Source of the DNA: Bacteroidales bacterium
GTDB taxonomy: Bacteria; Bacteroidota; Bacteroidia; Bacteroidales; WCHB1-69
DNA length: 12,803 nt
Assembly: GCA_031272415.1 (NCBI GenBank)
Contig: JAISTU010000044.1
Span: forward strand, 1 to 12,803
Direction: 5' to 3'
Part shown: one piece after another, positions 1 through 6,792 of the stretch
Layout: each line of letters starts with the position of its first letter
How positions within the stretch are numbered: position 1 is the first letter of the stretch
Made by a program: the position numbers and the translations under genes
Notes under the pieces: model-generated
Told to the model about the DNA's origin: nothing
The model's input: the letters and a program-made list of their open reading frames with translations, nothing else
The model's database searches: none

Positions 1-143
1 CATTGCTCCACAGAGCCTTCCGTGTCCATCGTCGAAGTATTTGTCATCGACTGAATACGGATGGGATTGTCGCCGCCAAGAGGAGTGGAGCCAATTTGAA
101 CTTGGTGGGTGGGGCGACGGTAGGATTTTGGAGTGGAAGTCAT
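1..143 (-). CDS. ispG: 4-hydroxy-3-methylbut-2-enyl diphosphate synthase (IspG/GcpE), N-terminal part, runs off the left edge
   Basis: The minus strand is open from the ATG at 143 to the window edge and encodes 47 residues beginning MTSTPKSYRRPTHQVQIG. The stretch PLGGDNPIRIQSMTNT at about residues 21-36 is the hallmark N-terminal motif of IspG. This cytoplasmic iron-sulfur enzyme carries out the penultimate step of the MEP isoprenoid pathway, converting MEcPP to HMBPP. Only the start of the TIM-barrel domain is visible; the cluster-binding cysteines lie outside. The local sequence is richer in G+C than the AT-rich DNA just upstream, consistent with a core gene bordering an acquired region. 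No Shine-Dalgarno sequence is seen. The start is supported by alignment of the conserved motif at the usual distance from the N-terminus. Confidence 0.87.
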   Translation of the reverse strand, partial: MTSTPKSYRRPTHQVQIGSTPLGGDNPIRIQSMTNTSTMDTEGSVEQ

Positions 144-149
144 TGAAAT

Positions 150-287
150 TTATTTATTAAATTTTGTGAAATATTCGTCAATTTCCGGTCTTAATTCCAT
201 TCCTGCCTTACTACTGCTTTTAAACGGTATTTTGCAATACACATTAAAAGCAATGATAGTTTCTTCTTTTGTCCAATTATTATTCAT
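150..287 (-). pseudogene. HNH restriction endonuclease, N-terminal remnant (45 codons)
   Basis: A short frame reads MNNNWTKEETIIAFNVYCKI and then PFKSSSK before diverging and stopping at residue 45. The pattern WTxEExIIAFNxYxKIPF is the characteristic start of a family of HNH endonucleases found in bacterial R-M loci. Those proteins run well beyond 200 residues and carry the nuclease domain at the C-terminus, which is absent here. After about residue 27 the sequence no longer follows the family, so the gene seems to have lost its body by deletion and now stops 6 bp before ispG. Its ATG overlaps the stop of the RAYT gene (ATGA). It is probably non-functional. The family assignment is from memory of the motif. 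Confidence 0.6.
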
Positions 288-799
288 ATCTTATAACCCT
301 TATTTATTAAAGTTCCCTTAGTAGCAGAATTAACGTCATCCATCCACTCCCTTATTCCCTTATTTTCCAACAGTGTATGCTGATAAAAATTCAAAAACTC
401 GTCGTATTCTTGTGCAAACGTTTTCTTTTTATGGTGTTCGGGCTGATTTAAAATGTATTTGCAAACCTTGTCTATATCCCCTTTGGAAACGGAAAATGCA
501 GAACACGAATGTTGCCAAACAAAATGTCCCACCGCCAATTTTTCGTTGTTGATAAAAATTTCGGAAGCATTTGCAACCAAATCTGCTACTACTTTTTCGC
601 TCATTTCAGGATTGCGCGAAACCAAAAAATGAACGTGTTCAGGATTGGCATAAATCGCGTACATCTTGCATTTATGATTATTGACAACTCCAGTAATATA
701 TTTTTCTATCCGTACCCTGTGTTTTTCTGATATACAAGGGTATCTATCTTTCGTAGTAAAAACGAAATGTGTATAAAGATTGTTATATTGTATATCCAT
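284..799 (-). CDS. REP-associated tyrosine transposase (RAYT; IS200-like Y1 transposase)
   Basis: This 171-residue protein belongs to the Y1 (IS200/TnpA-like) HUH transposase superfamily. The HUH metal-binding motif is visible as EHVHFLV with His55 and His57. The catalytic tyrosine is probably Tyr115 in KYILNQPEHHKK, the usual position for this family. Such enzymes nick and rejoin single-stranded DNA at hairpins; RAYTs are a mostly single-copy branch that acts on REP sequences. The gene lies between two inverted REP-like repeats, which is the RAYT arrangement. Its last roughly 29 codons are encoded inside the left repeat and the final ones in flanking DNA, so its TGA overlaps the ATG of the HNH remnant. 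The frame is intact and could be active. Confidence 0.85.
   Translation of the reverse strand: MDIQYNNLYTHFVFTTKDRYPCISEKHRVRIEKYITGVVNNHKCKMYAIYANPEHVHFLVSRNPEMSEKVVADLVANASEIFINNEKLAVGHFVWQHSCSAFSVSKGDIDKVCKYILNQPEHHKKKTFAQEYDEFLNFYQHTLLENKGIREWMDDVNSATKGTLINKGYKI
295..371 (-). repeat. REP-like repeat, left copy (overlaps the RAYT 3' end)
   Basis: Read on the minus strand, this copy shares three identical blocks with the right copy in the same order: a 20-bp block (GAAAATAAGGGAATAAGGGA, at 348-367), a 13-bp block (CTGCTACTAAGGG, at 315-327) and an 11-bp block (AAATAAGGGTT, at 295-305). Between the last two is AAG-GGAA-CTT, a small potential hairpin. It encodes most of the C-terminal tail of the transposase. 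Confidence 0.8.
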
Positions 800-819
800 A
801 ATTGTAATTTTTAATTTGT

Positions 820-896
820 TGAAAATAAGGGAATAAGGGAAAAATATCAGGGTTGTTCATTCCTGCTACTAAGGGTGCTTTTGAGAAATAAGGGTT
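820..896 (+). repeat. REP-like repeat, right copy
   Basis: The plus-strand copy carries the 20-bp block at 821-840, the 13-bp block at 863-875 and the 11-bp block at 886-896. It is inverted relative to the left copy. The segment AAG-GGTG-CTT can form a short hairpin in the same place as in the other copies. It starts about 20 bp upstream of the transposase ATG and ends inside vsr. Confidence 0.8.
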
Positions 897-1037
897 TCCC
901 AAAACCGTTTTGTCATTTTTTCTGTACCTGTATCCCTTTTGCCACAACGCTTTACCCAAAATAATCTCTATCCGTGAATTTTTATTTTTCACAGCCTGCA
1001 TATTTTTTCGTCGTTGTTCAGGTGTTAACTTATCCAT
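897..1037 (-). pseudogene. vsr: Very short patch repair endonuclease (Vsr), truncated by RAYT insertion
   Basis: Starting at the ATG at 1037, the frame encodes MDKLTPEQRRKNMQAVKNKN followed by SRIEIILGKALWQKGYRYRKNDKTVLG. This is the conserved N-terminus of Vsr-family nucleases (RxxNMxxVKxKNxxxE...LwxkGYRYR). In a normal Vsr of about 130-150 residues the catalytic region (the KPD...D..FWH segment) follows directly. Here homology stops at about residue 47, where the REP-like repeat begins. The frame continues through the repeat for about 37 unrelated residues to a stop at 783-785. Vsr enzymes nick T:G mismatches left by deamination of 5-methylcytosine and usually accompany an R-M system. This copy lacks the active site and should be inactive. 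Its ATG lies 2 nt after the upstream small gene's stop. Confidence 0.82.
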
Positions 1038-1039
1038 AA

Positions 1040-1216
1040 TCAAATCATTTCTGTAAAAATCGTATTGTAAATTATGTGATTGGTTTCGCCCAAACCCCAT
1101 TCAAAAGCATCTTTGGCAATATCAATTTCTTCATCGGTTAATTTTCTTCCGATACTTTCCATTGCCTCGTATTGCAAGTCTTCAACGGTAATTTTGTATA
1201 TGATATTGTCTTCCAT
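1040..1216 (-). CDS. Small protein of an R-M locus (58 aa, unknown function)
   Basis: A complete 58-codon frame begins at the ATG at 1216 and ends with TGA at 1042-1040. It reads MEDNIIYKITVEDLQYEAME, then continues SIGRKLTDEEIDIAKDAFEWGLGE and closes with TNHIIYNTIFTEMI. The composition is acidic, with strongly protein-like codon use, no signal peptide and no membrane segment; the middle (LTDEEIDIAKDAFEWGL) is probably helical. It sits 4 nt after the truncated methyltransferase and 2 nt before vsr, so it was part of the same operon. I have the impression that similar small proteins occur beside R-M genes, but I cannot name the family. It is the only gene of the old locus that looks whole. 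Confidence 0.65.
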   Translation of the reverse strand: MEDNIIYKITVEDLQYEAMESIGRKLTDEEIDIAKDAFEWGLGETNHIIYNTIFTEMI

Positions 1217-1220
1217 AATT

Positions 1221-1598
1221 TTATGCTATTTTAAATTTATCCGTATGACCATCAAGAAAATACTCAACAAGTTGCGGAATGAATTTGCCTTTGTAAGGAT
1301 GCAAGCGATGCACGTGTTTTGTCGTTTCTGCCTCTTTATACTGGTCGAATGACAAAGCCCAATTCAGGTCGTCGCCAAGCCGTTCTTTGTAAATTACCTC
1401 CCGCGCCCCATTAAACGATTTGTAATAATTAATCAGGTCGTTCAATGCAATTTGTGTTGAACCGTTTTCGCCAACTTTCCTAACGCGTCCGTATTGGATC
1501 AGATACGAAATATTAGACGGGGTTACAGATTTTCCCAAATAATCTGTAGCCCACTCGCTTGCTTCTTTAATTGTCAATAAATTAGATATTTCTTGCAT
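1221..1598 (-). pseudogene. DNA methyltransferase (N4/N6 type), N-terminal remnant with HTH domain
   Basis: This 125-residue frame begins with a MerR/excisionase-like helix-turn-helix (about residues 6-60; LLTIKEASEWATDYLGKSV...). It continues into HVHRLHPYKGKFIPQLVEYF at 95-114, a segment that in a family of site-specific DNA methyltransferases lies just before motif I (DPFxGSGTT). The frame ends with KFKIA and a stop before motif I, so the S-adenosylmethionine site and the catalytic motif are missing. A full protein would be expected to be two to three times longer. The stop is 4 nt before the next small gene, suggesting a clean internal deletion. It could instead be one half of a split methyltransferase, but no second half is visible here. 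Confidence 0.65.
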
Positions 1599-1621
1599 AT
1601 AAAATTATTCTTACCTTTCTG

Positions 1622-1629
1622 CAAAATTA
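1622..1629 (-). promoter_or_regulatory. Candidate Bacteroidetes -7 box for the old R-M operon
   Basis: The minus-strand sequence TAATTTTG fits the TANNTTTG consensus and lies 24 bp upstream of the methyltransferase ATG. No good TTTG -33 element is at the usual distance, so this rests on the -7 match alone. Confidence 0.4.
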
Positions 1630-1654
1630 CACTTTTTCTTCAATTTCACCCCCC

Positions 1655-3250
1655 CTACCTATTTTTAACAAATAAAAGTTTATGTGCTATTTTTCCGGTT
1701 TTGAGTTCAACCTCCACAAAATAAGCACCATCTGCAAGGGAATTGACATTTAAGAAAATTCTTTCTTGCTCCCCTTTTTTGTACAAAATTCTTTGACCTG
1801 CAAGCGAATAAATAGAAATGGAGGTAATAAGTTCATTTTCCGAAAACACCCCTACATAATCTTTGGCAGGATTGGGGGCTAATGTGAGCGACTCTTTGAG
1901 CGGATTATTGGGCAAAATTGAACATTTACAAGGGTCATAACCACTGCATTGTAAAGCCCCTGTCCCCAGCGGGTCTAACCAATAATCCAAGCGATTGCTG
2001 TCCGGGCTGTTGTCATTTGTCCATGAATAATATATTTTTCCATAAAAATCTGTGTCATTTTCTGCACAAGAAGCATAACCGCCCTCTAATTGCCCGACAA
2101 CGAGAAAGTTTTCATTAAACAATGCCGAACCTGAAGAGCCACTTTCGGTAGTGCCGCGTTCCCACAATACTGCCCAGTGCGTACCAATAGATATGGTAGC
2201 ATCATATTGAGAATGATTGGCAGGGTAAGCGACTGCAATTTTTTTCAAATCACCGTGCGGATGATGAATGCCAACCGGCAGCAATGGCGGTACATTTTCC
2301 CTGCTCCAGCCTGCATAATAAGGCTTATTCTCATACGCAATCGTATCATTGAGCAACAGCAATGCAAAATCCGAACGCGGGTCAGATGCCAACAATTTTG
2401 CACCATTGATACTATAAAAAGTTGTCTCATCGTTCCCCTCACAATCCTCTGATTCATAATTAAATACAAAAACAAATTGAGATAAATTCCGCCCTGACGT
2501 GCAATGATTGGCGGTCAAAAAATAAGGTTTTGCATTTTGAGCGGTATTATTGATTAAAGTTCCTGTGCAATAGGCAGAAGAGCGAAAAAGTATCAATGCT
2601 ACTGCATTTTTCACATTTTGGTACTCTTCATAGCCTGTGCAATTGATATTGATATGACAATTGCCACTTGCCTTTCCGTAAGTACCTTTTTTGAAAAAAT
2701 CTTCGTAACTATGCACCACTCCATTAAGATGTATTCGTCCTTGTCCTATGTCAGATTTATCTTCTTGATACTCAATTATTAACTCATCATTGGGGAAAAA
2801 TGCAGTCGCAAAATTATTCCATTGATTGTTGTTTTTGGCGGTAAATGCGCCCTTTACAAATGATTTATCAGCCGTGTAAATGAACATTTTGGAGTGTGGC
2901 GGAATGTAAAAATCGTCAAACAATAAATTCAAAGATTTTGCCCCTTCCGAGCGGAAATGCAATCGCCACAATCGGTCGCCGGAAGGGAGCATTTCCCAAA
3001 TCCCTGAATTGGTTAAGCCAAAATCAACCGCAATTTCATCTCCAAATTTATAGCCATCTTCTTTGGACAAAATGGCCTCATTATCAGAGTGCAATCCCAA
3101 AATCGGCAAACTCAATTGTTCCGTTGGTGTTTTATCTGTAATTGATTGATTTACAAAACTATATGGAACACCGCCACTCTCTATTTGGGCATATATTCCC
3201 CAAATCGAAAGCGAAAATGAGCAAAATAACACTGCTTTTTTCATCATCAT
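1655..3250 (-). CDS. Secreted trypsin-like (lysyl endopeptidase-like) serine protease with T9SS sorting domain
   Basis: The 531-residue preproprotein has a signal peptide at residues 1-21 (cleavage probably after IYA), a propeptide of about 170 residues, and a chymotrypsin-fold protease domain at about 197-440. The catalytic triad is readable: His249 in TANHC, Asp294 in SDFALLLL and Ser373 in GSSGSAL. Cysteines in GNCHININC, YCTG and NHC match the disulfide pattern of lysyl endopeptidases (Achromobacter protease I type). The C-terminal roughly 75 residues (LAPNPAKDYVGV, then ISIYSLAGQ and DGAYFVEVE) form a type A Por sorting domain, so the enzyme is exported by Sec and then by T9SS. Lysine specificity is inferred, not seen. 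Three consecutive ATGs (3250, 3247, 3244) make the exact start uncertain. It lies 26 bp downstream of carboxynorspermidine synthase. Confidence 0.87.
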   Translation of the reverse strand: MMMKKAVLFCSFSLSIWGIYAQIESGGVPYSFVNQSITDKTPTEQLSLPILGLHSDNEAILSKEDGYKFGDEIAVDFGLTNSGIWEMLPSGDRLWRLHFRSEGAKSLNLLFDDFYIPPHSKMFIYTADKSFVKGAFTAKNNNQWNNFATAFFPNDELIIEYQEDKSDIGQGRIHLNGVVHSYEDFFKKGTYGKASGNCHININCTGYEEYQNVKNAVALILFRSSAYCTGTLINNTAQNAKPYFLTANHCTSGRNLSQFVFVFNYESEDCEGNDETTFYSINGAKLLASDPRSDFALLLLNDTIAYENKPYYAGWSRENVPPLLPVGIHHPHGDLKKIAVAYPANHSQYDATISIGTHWAVLWERGTTESGSSGSALFNENFLVVGQLEGGYASCAENDTDFYGKIYYSWTNDNSPDSNRLDYWLDPLGTGALQCSGYDPCKCSILPNNPLKESLTLAPNPAKDYVGVFSENELITSISIYSLAGQRILYKKGEQERIFLNVNSLADGAYFVEVELKTGKIAHKLLFVKNR

Positions 3251-3276
3251 GCTTTTTTTAGGTATTCACCTGATAA

Positions 3277-4485
3277 TCAATTACTTTCAACGGGCAATGG
3301 CAGTCCAATTTGTTCATGCCAAGGCAGTCCGCAACAATTCAACTGTTCCATAAATGGGTCAGGGTCAAACTCTTCCACATTTTTAACACCCACTCCTGTC
3401 CATTGATTTTTTAGATACATCATAGCCCCTATCATGGCTGGCACACCGGTGGTATAAGAAACTGCCTGCGCCCCGCATTCTTTGAACACTTGTGCATGGT
3501 CACAATTATTCCACACATAATAGGTCAATTCTTTGCCACTTTCTTTGGCTAAACCTTTGATTTGGCAGCCAATAGAAGTTTGTCCCTTATAACCTGCCCC
3601 CAGCGAGGCGGGTTCAGGCAAAACGGCTTTCAAAAATTGCAACGGCACTATCTCTCGACCCTCATAAAGAATGGGTTTTATGCTTGTCATGCCAACTTCC
3701 TGCAAAACATTGAGTACATTGATGTATTTTTCCCCAAAAGTCATCCAAAAACGTGCCTGTTTAAGTGTAGGAAAATTTTTGACCAAAGATTCTAACTCCT
3801 CATGAAACAAAAGGTAAGATTCTTTTGCTCCAATATTTGGATATTGAATGGGTTTATGTATCTCAAGTGGCTGAGTTTCAATCCATTGACCATCTTTCCA
3901 ATATTTCCCTTTTTGGGTAATTTCTCGAATATTGATTTCAGGATTAAAATTTGTTGCAAACGCTTTTCCGTGGTCTCCTGCATTGCAATCGACTATATCC
4001 AAATAGTTCATTTGCTCAAAATAATGTTTTTGTGCATAAGATGTAAAAACGCCCGTTACGCCCGGATCAAATCCACAGCCCAATATTGCCAAAATACCGG
4101 CATCTTTAAATCTCTGATTATAAGCCCATTGCCATTTATACTCAAATTTTGCCACCTCTTTGGGTTCATAATTTGCGGTATCCAAATAAGATGTTTTTGT
4201 TTGCAGACAGGCTTCCATAATGTTCAAATCCTGATACGGCAAAGCCACATTGATAACAATATCAGGCTCAAAACGTTCTATCAAAGCGACCGTTTCTGCT
4301 ACATTGTCCGCATCCAATTGAGCCGTCTTAATTCGCTGATTTCCAATAGATTGTGCTATTTTATCACATTTTGACAAAGTACGACTCGCTAACATAATTT
4401 CCGTAAATATCTCCGACTGTTGGGCGCATTTAAACGCAACTACTGCCCCTACTCCTCCGGCTCCTATTATTAAAACTTTTCCCAT
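3277..4485 (-). CDS. Carboxynorspermidine/carboxyspermidine synthase (saccharopine dehydrogenase family)
   Basis: A 402-residue cytoplasmic enzyme with an N-terminal Rossmann motif GAGGVG (residues 8-13) and features of the LYS9-like saccharopine dehydrogenase fold, including NVALPYQDLNIMEACL, DTANYEP and ILGCGFDPGVTGVF. The length and the C-terminal half (FGEKYINVLNVL, YVWNNCDHA, TGVPAMIGAMM) fit carboxynorspermidine dehydrogenase. That enzyme reductively condenses aspartate semialdehyde with a diamine using NADPH, in the alternative spermidine route common in Bacteroidetes. The decarboxylase partner (NspC) is not in the window. The gene could instead be annotated simply as saccharopine dehydrogenase, but this family resolves best to the polyamine enzyme. 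No clear promoter is seen upstream, where the DNA is AT-rich and carries repeats. Confidence 0.82.
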   Translation of the reverse strand: MGKVLIIGAGGVGAVVAFKCAQQSEIFTEIMLASRTLSKCDKIAQSIGNQRIKTAQLDADNVAETVALIERFEPDIVINVALPYQDLNIMEACLQTKTSYLDTANYEPKEVAKFEYKWQWAYNQRFKDAGILAILGCGFDPGVTGVFTSYAQKHYFEQMNYLDIVDCNAGDHGKAFATNFNPEINIREITQKGKYWKDGQWIETQPLEIHKPIQYPNIGAKESYLLFHEELESLVKNFPTLKQARFWMTFGEKYINVLNVLQEVGMTSIKPILYEGREIVPLQFLKAVLPEPASLGAGYKGQTSIGCQIKGLAKESGKELTYYVWNNCDHAQVFKECGAQAVSYTTGVPAMIGAMMYLKNQWTGVGVKNVEEFDPDPFMEQLNCCGLPWHEQIGLPLPVESN

Positions 4486-4560
4486 ATAACTAAATATTAT
4501 AAATAAATATTACGGATTTTTTGTAGGTTTATTGTATTTTTTTGAAAAAAAATGTTTGTT

Positions 4561-4661
4561 TTTTGAGAATTGAGAATTGAATGTTGCTTTTTTGCATTTT
4601 GGGATAAAATCATTCTAAAAATGAAAAAAAATATCCATTCTCCATTCTCCATTCTCAATTA
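4561..4661. repeat. Composite repeat: core flanked by inverted heptamer arrays
   Basis: The left array has two GAGAATT units (4565-4578); the right array has three TCCATTC units plus TCAATTA (4634-4661). Compared as an inverted pair they match at 16 of 18 positions, so a long stem enclosing about 55 nt is possible. Between them lies a roughly 48-bp AT-rich core (4586-4633) that recurs at 7922-7969 and 9373-9420. The intergenic stretch 4486-4654 holds nothing else I can support. The unit could act as a terminator for the FecCD permease, whose stop codon lies within it. Confidence 0.65.
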
Positions 4662-5662
4662 ACACTTCTTTTTCTATTTTTTAAGATAATCCAAATAATA
4701 AGCGGGGCGCCAACTAATGCACTGATAGCATTGATGGGCAATGTGTAGCCGTCAGCAGAGATTTGAGAGGCTAAATCGCAGAGTATCAACAATATAGCAC
4801 CACAAAGTAGCGTTCCCCAAATAATAATTTTGTGTTTTGATGTGCCAAAAAGTCCGCGTGCTATATGTGGCACTGCAACCCCTAAAAATGCAATCGGACC
4901 TGTGAAAGCGGTCGTAACTCCTGCCAATAAAACGGTGGCAACAATAATTAAAATACGAGTTCGTTGGAGGCGAATTCCTAAAGTGCGGGCATAATTTTCG
5001 CCAATGAGTAAGCCATCGAGCGATTTTTGCAACAAAATAATGAGCAAAATCCCTGCCCCTATCAAAGGAAAAAGTATTTTTGTTTGCTCCCATGTTACAG
5101 CCGATAAACTGCCAAATGTCCAGACAATGAATAATTTAAGAGCATCCGGATTGCTGTAATTTTGCAAAATGCTCACCAAAGAAGAGGCAATTTGCCCAAA
5201 CATCAGCCCTATAATTAGCAGAGAAACACTGCTTTTGATGCGTGCTGAGACCAATAATATCAAAAAAAGTATGCTGATTGCGCCAATGGCTGCCGAAAAA
5301 ACCATACCAAACATTTGTTGCTGTGCAAAAAAAGGAAAAACTGTACCTGCCATTAAAAATAAAGCAACTCCCAAACTTGCACCACTGCTGACGCCCAAAA
5401 CATAAGGTCCTGCCAACGGATTTCTGAACAATGTTTGCATAATTAAACCCGATAATGAAATGGCAGCCCCTACTACGCAGGCGGTCAATGCTTTAGGTAA
5501 TCTGAAATTGTAAATAATTTCATAAAAAGTAGCGTTTTGAGGGTAAATAATTTCCGATAACGGTATTTTTACTGCCCCAAAAAGTATGTCTGCTACAAAA
5601 CAGATGAGCAAAAAAATGAACAATATGGCAAATAAAGTGGCTGATTTTGGAAGTTTTTTCAT
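4655..5662 (-). CDS. FecCD/BtuC-family ABC importer permease
   Basis: From the ATG at 5662 the protein has 335 residues, the normal length of this family, and is very hydrophobic with about ten membrane helices. Family signatures are FRLPKALTACVVGAA, SLSGLIMQTLFRNPLAGPYV followed by LGVSSGA, and GPIAFLGVAVPHIAR. It would form the inner-membrane channel of an importer for an iron-siderophore, heme or cobalamin-type ligand. An upstream in-frame ATG exists at 5728, but it would overlap the preceding gene by 64 nt; the start at 5662 follows that gene's stop by 2 nt and begins MKKLPKSATLF, so it is preferred. The TGA stop falls inside a heptamer array. No ATP-binding subunit is encoded next to it. 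Confidence 0.88.
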   Translation of the reverse strand: MKKLPKSATLFAILFIFLLICFVADILFGAVKIPLSEIIYPQNATFYEIIYNFRLPKALTACVVGAAISLSGLIMQTLFRNPLAGPYVLGVSSGASLGVALFLMAGTVFPFFAQQQMFGMVFSAAIGAISILFLILLVSARIKSSVSLLIIGLMFGQIASSLVSILQNYSNPDALKLFIVWTFGSLSAVTWEQTKILFPLIGAGILLIILLQKSLDGLLIGENYARTLGIRLQRTRILIIVATVLLAGVTTAFTGPIAFLGVAVPHIARGLFGTSKHKIIIWGTLLCGAILLILCDLASQISADGYTLPINAISALVGAPLIIWIILKNRKRSVN

Positions 5663-5664
5663 TT

Positions 5665-6792
5665 TTATTCTAATTTTGTGATAAAATAGGGGGTATAATC
5701 GCTCATCAATTGGGGGTGCAAAGCCCAAATAAAATCTTTGAGAAGGATGTCAGGTCGGGTTGTTCCGCTTTCCCAAAAATCGTTGGCACCATGGGCATTT
5801 GTACGGGCATTAAAATTATATACTTGCTTGATTTTAAATGCTTTAAAGAGTCTGCTTCTACTATCGGATTGTGATAATTCTTGCAAACTTTTACCTTGTG
5901 CATTCAGCCAAACATCAGCATCTCGGAATTTAAGTAAAACGGTCTCAAAACTTAACGGCAAACTGCCGGCAGCAGTGTCATTGGCATACAAATAATCGCC
6001 TCCCGCATCGGCAAATAATGTCCCCATGTACGAATTACCTGCCGGCATGTACCACGTGCCTTTGAAATTGCCGCCTGCCAAAATGGAAGGTTTGCTAATT
6101 GCTTGTTTTACAATGTTTTGTGCATTTGAATAGGATTTTTTTATGCTGTCAAAATAAATATTTGCTTTCTCTTCCAAATCATAAAAAGCAGCCACCATTT
6201 TCACCCATTCGGCTCTGCCCAAAGGGTTTGTTTCCATCCATTCATTGTTGTAAATCAATGGAATAGAAAGTTTTTTAGTTCTCTGGTTGATGAGGTCTTG
6301 TTGTCCGTAAGGGGCAAACATTATCGCCGCCGGTTTTTGCGCCAAAAGAGATTCAATATTGATATTGTAGGCATCTCCAATATTGGCAATCTTTTTTGCT
6401 CTATACATTTCTCTAACTAATTGATTATAAATAAGTTGTGGATTTGAAATACATGTAATCGTACTAATGCAATCCAAAACATCCAAAAAAGCAACATGCG
6501 TACAAGAAGTAACGGCAATGCTTTTGAGTGGAATTTTGACCTTAATACCATCACAAGGTGTTACAATGCTTGTATCTTTGACTAAATAATAGACTGCCAT
6601 TGTTTGATTTTTGTGCCAAGGGTCAAAAATTGTAACTTTCTTATAATCAACAAAATATGAAATCAAAAAACCGTTTGCAAAATCAGGTGTTAATACAGAA
6701 TCGCAATTTTCATTTGATACAGATTGAGGCTGATTTGCACACTGAAAGCATAAAAAAGCACCCAAAAGCAGCAAAAAAATCCACTTTTTCAT
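5665..6792 (-). CDS. Periplasmic-binding lipoprotein of a metal-chelate/cobalamin-type ABC importer
   Basis: A 375-residue protein with a hydrophobic N-terminal export signal ending near Cys18 (GAFLCFQCAN), probably lipidated although the lipobox is atypical. The rest fits the PF01497 periplasmic-binding fold: the domain begins with YKKVTIFDPWH, includes KKIANIGDAYNINIESLLAQ and KPAAIMFAPYG, and ends with SGTTRPDILLKDFIWALHPQ, as in Bacteroidetes siderophore/heme/B12 binding proteins. It would deliver ligand to the FecCD permease encoded 2 nt downstream. Its ATG overlaps the stop of the polyprenyl synthase gene by one base (TAATG), so the two are translationally linked. The ligand cannot be read from the sequence. 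Confidence 0.83.
   Translation of the reverse strand: MKKWIFLLLLGAFLCFQCANQPQSVSNENCDSVLTPDFANGFLISYFVDYKKVTIFDPWHKNQTMAVYYLVKDTSIVTPCDGIKVKIPLKSIAVTSCTHVAFLDVLDCISTITCISNPQLIYNQLVREMYRAKKIANIGDAYNINIESLLAQKPAAIMFAPYGQQDLINQRTKKLSIPLIYNNEWMETNPLGRAEWVKMVAAFYDLEEKANIYFDSIKKSYSNAQNIVKQAISKPSILAGGNFKGTWYMPAGNSYMGTLFADAGGDYLYANDTAAGSLPLSFETVLLKFRDADVWLNAQGKSLQELSQSDSRSRLFKAFKIKQVYNFNARTNAHGANDFWESGTTRPDILLKDFIWALHPQLMSDYTPYFITKLE

Larger units (their letters stand above)
295..896. mobile_element. RAYT element bounded by inverted REP-like repeats, inserted in vsr
   Basis: The unit consists of a right repeat (820-896), the transposase gene, and a left repeat (295-371) in opposite orientation. Its outer ends are inverted copies: AACCCTTATTT at 295-305 and AAATAAGGGTT at 886-896. 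The right edge falls inside the vsr reading frame after codon 47, giving a physical insertion boundary. The left edge abuts the HNH remnant. The rest of vsr is absent on the left side, so the insertion was accompanied or followed by a deletion. No clear target-site duplication is seen, as expected for HUH transposition. Confidence 0.7.

Noticed and set aside
783..897. Continuation of the vsr frame through the REP-like repeat (about 37 residues to the stop at 783-785)
   Set aside because: The residues are translated repeat DNA and do not resemble Vsr; the gene is better described as truncated.
3802..4374. 190-codon plus-strand frame opposite carboxynorspermidine synthase
   Set aside because: It is antisense to a gene with clear motifs and its product is a Cys/Ile/Phe-rich sequence without recognisable domains.
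4561..4661. CRISPR-like array
   Set aside because: The repeated units are 7 bp with no spacers between them; no array of 25-40 bp repeats with unique spacers exists in the window and no cas gene is present.
5663..5728. Upstream ATG of the FecCD permease at 5728
   Set aside because: It would overlap the binding-protein gene by 64 nt and add 22 residues that do not fit the family; the ATG at 5662 follows the stop by 2 nt.
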